64,000 nucleotides of DNA from Luidia sarsii (lineage: Eukaryota; Echinodermata; Asteroidea; Paxillosida; Luidiidae): assembly GCA_949987565.1 (NCBI GenBank), contig OX465120.1, positions 10,761,580 through 10,825,579 on the forward strand, given 5' to 3'. Under the pieces are notes generated by a model. That model was given only the letters and a program-made list of their open reading frames with translations. It had not been told where the DNA came from and ran no database searches. Positions 29,401-36,600 of the stretch are shown in pieces (within the stretch, counting starts at the first letter, position 1; the number at the start of each line of letters is the position of its first letter). The position numbers and the translations under genes were made by a program.

Positions 29401-30520
29401 AGCATTTCCAGCACGGCGTGCTGCGGGGGTGCATTCGATGGGAATATTTCTCCTGGGACAAAAAAAATAAAAAAAATAAAAAAAATTAAATAAAACCTTG
29501 AAAAATTGGAAAAGAAAACTTTGAATGGACGGGGATTTGAAATTTATTTGGAATGTCTGGAAATTGGGCACTTTGCAACTTTGCACTTTTTTGAGCCCAG
29601 TTCCAGGACATGAACCCGAGACCTCCGGTTTTGAGTAGCAGAGGTCTCAGGTTGAAGTCCCGGTCAAGTCAAAGCTCTTTGCTTTTTTGTCATTTTTTTG
29701 TTTCAGTCACTTTCATAAACCATGGAGGTATGCATAAACTGTTCAGATGTGTAATTTAGAAAAATCTGTCTGCTGATTAGTTAATAATTGCAGTGAACGT
29801 AACCCTCATTCTCACGAGGGTCGGGGACCTCTGAGGTCCCCCCCCCCTCGGGAGGATTAGGGTTACGGTCAACGCAACTACCTAATGATCAACTGAACTA
29901 CTGAACTACACACTAGTACTAGTACTACTAGTACTACTACTACTACTACTACTAGTAGTAGTACTAGTAATACTATTACTACTACTAGAGTAGTACTACT
30001 AAGTACTAGTACTAGTACTAGTAGTAGTAGTACTAGTAGTCAGTACTGTAGTATGTACTGAGTATCTCTAACTCTGTCAAGACTGTCTGTCTAGTCTAGT
30101 ACTGGCGTTGTTCAAACTCTCCTTAGTAAGATCTCACTGCAGAATCGACAAAAAGGGAGACGTACCTTCATTCTTCGAGGGACCCGCGGCAGACTCCAGG
30201 TCTGCTTTCGGCGAAGACGGCGTGATTTGGGGCAATTCCGTCATGTTTTTGAGAGTCAAATCGTGCAGCACTCCCACATCGCTGAAGCCCTGTTGAAATT
30301 GGGTCTGGTCTGCTCCGAGCGATCCACAATTAGAAATGCACGCTGGGTCTCTGGGTACCAGACCACGAAAACCTGCCAAAAGTTTGTTTACAAAAAAAAT
30401 CATCACGTGCTCATGACAGAACATGCGCCAAAGATGTGCATCGAATTTTTTTTTTCGAGCTCGTTTCTTTCTCGATTCCAAGTTCTCGAATTCGGTTTGA
30501 AATATTTCTTCTATGTTCAA
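14441..30520 (-). CDS. Type II CAX cation/proton antiporter (vacuolar Ca2+/H+ exchanger-like), 20 exons
   Basis: Exchanges Ca2+ or other cations for protons across an acidic-organelle membrane. Minus-strand exons, all GT-AG and phase-consistent: 30520-30166, 29452-29211, 28488-28380, 27026-26910, 26638-26421, 25773-25696, 25168-25055, 24942-24865, 24335-24230, 23605-23529, 22731-22667, 21705-21507, 19905-19753, 18894-18826, 18374-18227, 17049-16904, 16674-16580, 15269-15191, 15076-14968, 14529-14441. Sum 2646 nt, 881 residues. The N-terminal half has the type II extension (KKWKSHVTKRPLDERSEIV, GWWLALVYLLVACLM, AKYFLWPFGKFV, PFLLLAHVIVII, FIPIAK). The first alpha repeat is SAQSTNAVGAVLNATFGSIV followed by E near residue 542; the second is FGVTLLAIVPDIPEMVNGVQ near 761-780. 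Both acidic motif residues are present. An acidic loop (KTEEDGEKEG) and a CxxC-bearing loop exon (CSQC) separate the halves. It ends FQGAMLCVVYFMLLALYFF and stop at 14441. The first exon's ATG is the least certain part. Fungal Vnx1 and fish CAX1 are relatives; mammals lack the family. Confidence 0.93.
14690..14905. mobile_element. tRNA-derived repeat fragments, facing copies
   Basis: A minus fragment (actttgactggactgggattt, gagatctctg) is followed by a plus fragment (tagctcagatgagagagcac, ggtctcgggttcaagtc). Both sit in the last intron of CAX, between exons 15076-14968 and 14529-14441. Confidence 0.75.
15325..16505 (+). repeat. 85-bp satellite array, forward orientation, about 14 copies
   Basis: The unit contains cagactagtcaccccctccc, ctatttgtcagccttggctg and ggcagtctactaccaatagg. 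Copies from 15560 to 16340 are almost identical at an 85-bp period, which indicates recent homogenisation. The array fills the CAX intron between exons 16674-16580 and 15269-15191. Open frames inside it are periodic artefacts. Confidence 0.97.
16733..16900. repeat. 17-bp minisatellite (ctgtcattgtgcattga)
   Basis: About ten copies of ctgtcattgtgcattga with minor variants (gcattgtctgtc). It fills the 229-bp CAX intron between exons 17049-16904 and 16674-16580, up to the splice donor. Confidence 0.95.
17190..18183 (-). repeat. 85-bp satellite array, reverse orientation, about 12 copies
   Basis: The same 85-bp unit as at 15325-16505, reverse-complemented (gactagtctgaagcaaggca, ggtggtagactgccagccaa, ggctgacaaatagaactggg). 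It fills the CAX intron between exons 18374-18227 and 17049-16904. Two variant classes alternate, one with gggaggggtgac and one with gggcaatgtgac. The two arrays form an inverted pair around two exons. Confidence 0.97.
18955..19747. repeat. CCCCAAA/CCCCACA repeat, G-rich on the transcribed strand
   Basis: About 740 bp of CCCCAAA heptamers with CCCCAAAA, CCCCACA and CACCAAAA variants in blocks. A short SINE remnant (ccggggtgggggcgccagtc) borders it at 18975. In the CAX pre-mRNA the strand reads GGGGTTTGGGGTTT and GGGGTGTGGGGTGT, which fits G-quadruplex formation. The array begins within about 8 bases of the splice donor of exon 19905-19753. It resembles ciliate telomere repeat in sequence only. 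Confidence 0.95.
19985..20590. repeat. 105-bp tandem repeat, about 5.5 copies
   Basis: Units contain aggctataaagccactcaag, gaaagaaggagatagagagg and gaattgacattcccagattt. Successive gctataaagc starts are at 20091, 20196, 20301, 20406 and 20511. It lies in a CAX intron. A lone reversed monomer lies at 41225-41310, so the unit is also dispersed. Confidence 0.95.
20752..21455. mobile_element. piggyBac-like non-autonomous transposon, TTAA target
   Basis: Terminal inverted repeats ccacttcgcgccggg (after TTAA at 20752-20755) and cccggcgcgaagtgg (before TTAA at 21452-21455) bound a 696-bp body. The TTAA duplication and the TIR type fit piggyBac-like elements. Three open frames of 74-101 codons inside have no transposase motif I can see. 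It is inserted in the CAX intron between exons 21705-21507 and 19905-19753. Confidence 0.88.
21739..22060. repeat. Poly-G run followed by a 70-bp tandem repeat
   Basis: A run of about 26 G, interrupted once by C, at 21740-21772 is followed by four copies of a 70-bp unit (gtgatttggtttgaaaccct, ggttattggacgaagggagt). It lies in a CAX intron, a few tens of bases upstream (in transcript terms) of exon 21705-21507. The G run may be sequenced unreliably. Confidence 0.85.
22215..22385 (+). mobile_element. tRNA-derived repeat (sense orientation)
   Basis: Contains cttctgactgccgcccccac, then actagttgactattaggaaa, then the tRNA-like part (gatagctctgatggaagagc, gggttcaaatcacgg). A truncated relative is at 22545-22640, just after a 27-base poly-A. 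Both are in a CAX intron. Confidence 0.8.
22940..23340. mobile_element. Small palindromic elements (GACACCATGTA family)
   Basis: 23220-23335 is nearly palindromic: tttcagtgacaccatgtaag and agagtgtggctctgaaa face ttttcagagccacactctc and ttacatggtgtcactac. A diverged copy is at 22945-23060. Relatives are at 2535-2650 and, tandemly duplicated, at 35355-35660. These are short fold-back MITEs of about 110-120 bp. Confidence 0.75.
23800..24190. other. CAX intron, nothing recognised except a short CAGA run
   Basis: Contains a gacagacagacagaca run near 23890-23912 and AT-rich sequence. I see no exon between 23605 and 24230. Confidence 0.5.
24345..24810. repeat. 21-bp minisatellite (gaggtctcggtcttgggcatt), about 22 copies
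   Basis: Perfectly phased 21-bp repeats begin 10 bp upstream of CAX exon 24335-24230 (in transcript terms they precede its acceptor). Because 21 is a multiple of three, both strands show long heptad-repeat open frames; these are artefacts and not proteins. Confidence 0.97.
25255..25530. repeat. CATTTGCATCT and GGTTGCTAGGGTAATG short repeats
   Basis: An 11-bp repeat (catttgcatct, about six copies, 25268-25325) is followed by a degenerate ggttgctagggtaatg repeat (25365-25520). Both lie in the CAX intron upstream of exon 25168-25055. Confidence 0.75.
26715..26885. mobile_element. GGCTTAGGCTCGGGC-family MITE, truncated copy
   Basis: Carries the terminus aatccatggatcaggctcgg and the body segments gtggtttgtcgcc and caccaagaaactggggccc. 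The opposite terminus is missing. It sits in a CAX intron between exons 27026-26910 and 26638-26421. Confidence 0.75.
27225..27490 (-). mobile_element. tRNA-derived repeat, nearly full length, antisense
   Basis: Reads gactggagcgggatttgaat, gaccatctgagctatccagccc-like bases, gccggggtgggggtgccagt, then ccgtatatctccagggatca and a terminal ggatcacacaaagtg. It matches the copies at 55015-55310 and 62560-63030, so these define the full element of about 270-300 bp. Confidence 0.85.
27600..28375. other. AT-rich CAX intron
   Basis: Contains an ATT-triplet run near 27955-27975 followed by ggtttatttatttcaacatg, which has the look of the 3' end of a retroelement, but I cannot assign it. No exon is visible before the acceptor side of exon 28488-28380. 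Confidence 0.45.
28640..29125. repeat. 18-bp minisatellite (aaaggcaggacctttctc), about 26 copies
   Basis: Tandem aaaggcaggacctttctc units with aaaggcagaacctttctc variants fill the CAX intron between exons 29452-29211 and 28488-28380. The unit equals part of the dispersed family at 370-965 (gcaggacctttctcaaaggc), so it probably arose by amplifying a fragment of that element. Confidence 0.93.
29595..29675. mobile_element. tRNA-derived repeat fragments
   Basis: Facing fragments: ggacatgaacccgagacctc on the minus sense and gaggtctcaggttgaagtcc on the plus sense. They lie in the first CAX intron. Confidence 0.65.
29910..30050. repeat. ACT/AGT trinucleotide repeat
   Basis: Self-complementary tactactagtagta-type repeat of about 140 bp in the first CAX intron. 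A similar tract at 30930-31015 lies in the first intron of the divergent ArsS-like gene. Confidence 0.9.
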
Positions 30521-30666
30521 ATAGTTTCCTCCATTTGAACTTGAAGTAATCTTTTGAAATAATTATGATCCAGCGTCATGTGATTCACACGTAAAATCTG
30601 CTCCGGGGACTGGTACAAGTTTAGCCCTGTCACATGTTGATGTCACATGACCACTGGACTTTAAAC
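30521..30666. promoter_or_regulatory. Divergent promoter region between CAX and ArsS-like genes
   Basis: Only about 146 bp separate the modelled CAX start (minus, 30520) and the ArsS-like ATG (plus, 30667). The stretch includes tcacatgttgatgtcacatg, an inverted TCACATG pair near 30630-30650 that could bind a bHLH or bZIP factor. No TATA box is clear. The function is inferred from position. Confidence 0.45.
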
Positions 30667-33600
30667 ATGGCTGTCGTGCGGTTCCTTCAAAATATTATTA
30701 CCGTACCCCGAAATGCGCTGCGATGTCAACAAGTGGTCGTTCGTTTTTCCCAAAAAGCTGGCGACGATGAGAGGGTGGAAAGTTCCCGATCCGACGTCCA
30801 GCTTCCGGATTACAATACGAGCGTAAACGTGCACGAGCACCGGTTGAAACGCCCCGAAAAACCGCCTCCCTCCAGCAGAAGATGGGAGGGACTTGCGGAT
30901 CTTCAGGAGAGGACTAAGGTGAAGCATGGATGCTAGTAGTACTAGTAGTACTAGTACTAGTAGTACTCACTAGTACTGTAGTAGTACTAGTAGTAGTACT
31001 AGTACTAGTAGTATGGGTGAACCAAGATGTGGTGGAGGGTGGCTTTGGTAGTCGAAGATGAGGATTTGAAGATGGAGGAGGGAGATGATCAGGGGGGGAC
31101 GAAAGAGAGGAGGATCGAGAAGGAGGAGGGGGAGAAAGGGGGAGGATCGAGGAGGAGGAGGGGAGAAAGGCGAGGGGAGGAGACGGGAAAGAGAGGAGGG
31201 GAGGAGGATGAGGAGAGGAACAGGTTGAGGGGAGGAACTGGAGTGGAGGAAAGGGGAGGAGGTGATGAAAGGGAGGAGGGGGAAGGGGGAGGAAGATGAG
31301 GAGAGGAGGCCTGAGGAAGATGAGAGGAGAAAGATGAGGGGAGGAAGATGAGGAGAGGAGAAGAAGGGGAGGAGAGGAGAAAGAGGAGGGGAGGAAGATG
31401 AGGAGGGGAGGCCTGAGGAAGAGGAGGAGAGGAGAAGAAATTTAGGGGGGGAGAAGAAAGAAAGGAAGGGGAGGAGGGGAGGAAGATGATGAAGAGGGGA
31501 TGTCTGAGGAAGGGGAGGAGGAGGAGGAGGGGAAGAAAGGGAGGAGGAAGAGGATGAGAGGATTAGTTTAGGATGGAGAGGATGAGGACAATGAAGAGGA
31601 GGATTAGATGAAAGTGGTGGTAACTGGTAATGGGAATAAGAGCGATGAAGATGAGGAACAAATGGATGATGAGGATGATGGTAATGCTGTCCATGCATAC
31701 CATGATACCATGGCAACGATGATGCAATGGTGATTCCTTTGTGATGATGACGAAGCCAATTGTTGCCGTGGTAATGATGAATGGTGATTTTTACCTGATT
31801 GAGCCTTAATTTTCCCTCGACCAGGGCTCCCTGATTCCCGAGACCCTCAAGGAAATGGAGCAGAATGAAGACTTCCAGATCACAGCGGCCAACCTGCGCA
31901 AGATGGGCCAGGCCAAACTCACCCGGGAGGAGAGAAAGAAGAGACAGAGGGCGCTAGACAACCTCGGCATCCCGAACTTCCGCGAGTTCATCTCAGGTTG
32001 GAGCGGACAACCAGGCCATGGTGATTATAAAGTTTCAAGTTTAGATTTCAGTTCCCTCCTTTGTGATTCTCTATCGTTTTGTTGTCTTTGTAGATTCTGA
32101 ATGAAAATTTAATCATTGCCCTCCCCTTCCCTCCCCTGCTCTGCCCTGCCCTGCCCTGCCCTGTCATGCCCTACCCTGCCCTGTCTTGCTCTCCTTTGCT
32201 CTGCCCTACCCTGCCCTGTCCTGTTCTGTCCTGCCCTGCCCTGTCCTGTCCTGCCCTGCTCTCCCCTGCTCTGTCCTGCCCTCTCCTGCTCTCCCCTGCC
32301 CTCCCCTGCCCTACCCTGCCCTGCCCTGCCCTGCCCTGCACTGTCCTTCCCTGCCCTGCCCTACCCTGCCCTGCCCTGCCCTGCCCTGCCCTACCCTACC
32401 CTGCCCTGCCCTGCCCTGCCCTGCCCTGCCCTACCCTGCCCTGCCATGCCCTCCCCTGCCCTGCCCTGTCCTGCCCTGCCCTGCCCTGCCCTACCCAGTC
32501 CTGCCCTGCCCTGCCCTGCCCTGCCTGCCCTGCCCTGCCCTGCCCTGCCCTGCCCTGCCCTGCCCTGCCCTGCCCTGCCCTGCCCTGCCCTGCCCTACCC
32601 TGCCCTGCCCTGCCCTGCCCTGCCCTGCCCTGCCCTCCCATGAATGAGATGGCCTCATTTAGTGCTCTCTTGCATAAATTGTTCAAAAGTCATTCTTCCT
32701 TTTCTGTATTTGTTTGGGAAAATTTTAAAACCTCAATTTCACTGCATTTCTAACACTCCGATCTTATCTTCATTTCCTTTTTCTTCTTTCTCCAGAATCA
32801 GAGAATCTGAAGAAGCATTTGCGGAAGACACCCATCGAGGTCTTGCAGCTGAACATCGGGCTGCACTGCAACCAGGCCTGCAATCACTGCCACGTAGAGT
32901 CCTCTCCAAAGAGGACGGAGACGATGGACCGAGAGACCGCCGAGAGATGTCTTCAGATCCTGGAGAACAGTCCCTCCGTCCACACCCTTGACCTGACAGG
33001 TGATATGGTGGCTGGAGTTTGTACAGGGACATGTAGAGATTTGTCCTGCCTCCCCCCATATTTCTAGTATAATGTTGTATTGAGGGTTTGCTTTGCTCTT
33101 AAATTCACTCGTAGGGTATTTATTTCTACTCTCAAAATTTAGTGGGCCTGACGTTTTGATCCTAGCAGGACCTTTCTCAAAGGCAGAGTGACAAGGACAA
33201 CACAGATACATGTACACGAAGGAAGGGGGAAGAGAGTGAATAGGACACGGATGAGAAACAAAGGACAAAGAGTAAAGCTGGTAGGGAGAGATCAAAGGGA
33301 AGGGCAAGGAGTAGGGTAGGGATTAGTGAGAAGAGGGGGAAAGATCAAAGAGAGAAGTGTGGGGGAGTGAACACAAAAGAATGATTATCAGAAAGCTGTG
33401 GTTACACAACTGTTTTTTTTTCTTCTCATCATTCTGCCTTTGACATGGACAAAAAATCTTCTAAAACGCTCGGTCATGCCTAAGTAACCCCTATGAGATT
33501 GGCCCTTGTCGCCCTCTAGGGGGAGCCCCGGAGCTGGCCGGCCAGTTTCGCCTCCTGGCCCGCGGAGGTCGCGACCTGGGCCGGGAGGTCATCGACCGCT

Positions 33601-36600
33601 GCAACCTGACGGCCCTGCTGGAGCCCGGCCAGGAGGACACGGCCCAGTTCCTGGCCGAGAACCGAGTGGCCGTCGTGGCCTCGTTGCCGTGCTACAGGTA
33701 TGCTGGTGGGGGGGGGGGGGGGGAAGAACAACACAAAAACTCAGACTGGAAAAGAGGCTAAGACTGTTCTCGCACTGGACTTTTATTCTATGGAGACCTA
33801 GTCCGAGTAACTGGGACCCGACAAGTCACCCTTTTTTTATCGAATTTTGACATTTTGAGGGTTGGGTGACTGTAGAGTCCAAGGACAATGGGTAAACTTC
33901 CGCTTGAACCGGGACTTTGAAAAACACAACCCTTCTGAAATCCCCAGATTTCCCCCCAAAATACCCGTAAAACTGTCCCACGCGCCCATTGAGGATTCAG
34001 TGTGAGAATTACAGATTCCAATACTGGTCATTTTGTTTTACTCACGTTTGGGAAAAGGGAGAAATTTCCCCTCAGTTGACCGAGAACGGGTCGACGAGCC
34101 GAGTTGGGGTGGCCATCTTTGATTTGACGTTGCTTTGCACTGCTGTTCAGGAAACAGTCGTAGTGCTCAATGTGAGTGTTCTCAACAACAACAAAATTGA
34201 GCCAAATCTGAGTCGGTCACCATCGAAATTTGTTTTTCTTCAGATTTTGGTTGAGTACATATTATGGAATAAACCGTTTAGATTCGTGATCTGATTTGCG
34301 GTTTTCTTGTTCGTCGTTTCAGCGCGAAAAACGTGAACACGCAGCGTGGGACCGGCGTCTTTGATAAGAGCATCCAGGCTCTTCTGATGCTCAACCAGCT
34401 TGGCTACGGGAAAAGTGGGCCGGAGAGTCTGAGGCTAGACCTAGTCTACAACCCACTGGGTGAGTTACCCTCCCGACGTTAGCATTTAGATGGTGGCCTC
34501 CCTGATATGTCTTTGCCGGCAGGAGTAATACTGCCCGAAACGTTGCTGGCACTATGGCATAGGGCATTTATTACGAAATGAAGGCTTAGACTTGGGCTTA
34601 GGATTCACCCGTTACTATGTCAAGCATCTAGAAGCAAGCGTTTGGCCCCAGTTTCTCGGTGAAAGCTCTGTACCTATTTTGACCACACCTATTTTGACCA
34701 CACCATTAAGACCACACCCATTTTGACCACACCCATTTTGACCACGCCCATTTAGACCACACCCATTTTGACCACACCCCGACAGGCACACATTAACGTC
34801 ATTCCCGAGTCCACAGCTTACGAACCCGGCCCTGCCAAATCAATCAAAAAAATTTTTGGACCCCGCCCTACGGCCGACGCCTGACGACGGTAAACCCACT
34901 CTCCGCCCCGCCTACCAACCTGTGAGCCGAGAGCATCTTGGTGATGCGATCCACCCTCTCCTCATGTTGCTCCCTCTCCTCGGGCGAGAGCGTCCTCTCT
35001 CCCTCTCCCTCGTCCTCCTCCGACAGGTAGCGCTCGGGAATCACAATCTTGGCTGGCATGCCCAGCTGGTGAAAATAATCCCCAAAAAGGCCAAAAAGAG
35101 ACAGTGAGAATCGGATAACTTCATAAATTACGTCTCAATCACATGAGCCAATCTGGGTTTATACTGCAATTTTAGCCGTTTACAAAACGAAGGCTTAAGG
35201 TTCGGGCTTAGGCTTCGGTCATATTTCTCTTAATACCCATGATCATGTCACAGGCATCTAGAAGCAAGTGTTTGTCCCCAGTTTCTCGGTGAAAGCTCTG
35301 TACTCATCAATCCAACAAACCTTCAAATTTGGTGACAAACCACAACCTGGTGGAGAGGTTTGCGGTGACACCATGTATATCTCTTCTCTTTCAAGAAGTG
35401 TGGCTGTGAAAAGAGCCGGTGACTCTCTTCTTGAAAGAGAAGAGGTATACATGGTGCCACCGCAAGCCTTTCCACTAAGTTTTTCCACCATGCAAACCTT
35501 TAAGTCTTATCAAACCACAACCTGGTGGAGAGGTTTGCGGTGACACCATGTATATCTCTTCTCTTTCAAGAAGTGTGGCTGTGAAAAGAGCCGGTGACTC
35601 TCTTCTTGAAAGAGAAGAGGTATACATGCATGGTGTCACCGCAAACCTTTCCACTAAGTTTTTCCACCATGCAAACCTTCAAGTCTTGGTTTTCAACCTG
35701 GTTTTTCAGGTTTTGTCAGACGGAGACGAAGCCTGAGCCTGAATCCATGGATTTGTATAGGGCCTTTGGATTGGTGGAATGATATACAAATTACTGTTTT
35801 TGGCCTATAGAGGCCGCGCTTGTTGGCAAGATCACAATGCACTGTTCATAATTTACTGGCTACGGCTTGAAATCATACAGGAGTCTATGGTAGCTGTGGC
35901 CACTTCCCACAGACGTCTGTGTTATCTGTTTAGAGGAATGGCCCTAGGGACCAACCATAGCCCTTAAGATCGCTCTTGTGTTTTCCCCCCTGTAGGCGGG
36001 TTCCTGCCTCCTTCCCAGGGCGACTTGGAGGCCAAGTACAAAGAGGAGCTGTGGGCCAACTTTGGGATCGAGTTTGACCGCCTCTTCACCATCACTAACA
36101 TGCCCATCAAGCGCTTTGCCGACTTCCTCTACAGACGGTGAGTCGGTTCTTGCCATGAAAACCGTTCTTAAACAGCGCGGGAGCTTTTAATCTAGCTGGC
36201 AAGGAGCTTGGGTCGTCACTGCAACCCCCTCCCCCTATGGTGGCCACACTGAGACTGCTCTACAGATACTTCCATGGAAGGTGTTCCTCTGGTCTGGCAG
36301 ACTTGGTTCCCCCAGATGTTAAAGCGAGCAACCAGGCTGTTTGCCTCCTCTCACCCGTACACCCCGTCTTCTTCCAAGATGTAGAACAAAGAGATATCTG
36401 GTGTGCGATGACCCTGTCTACTAATTGTATTCAGTCACCTGATGTGGTTAGACAAAGGGTTGCTGTACGATGACCCTGTCTACCAATTGTATTCAGTCAC
36501 CTGATGTGGGTAGACAAAGGGTTGGTGTGTGATGACCCTGTCTGCCAATTGTATTCAGTCACCTGATGTGGTTAGACAAAGGGTTGGTGTGTGATGACCC

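Noticed and set aside
32116..32753. Cys/Pro-rich protein repeats
   Set aside because: Produced by the CCCTG pentamer in all three phases.
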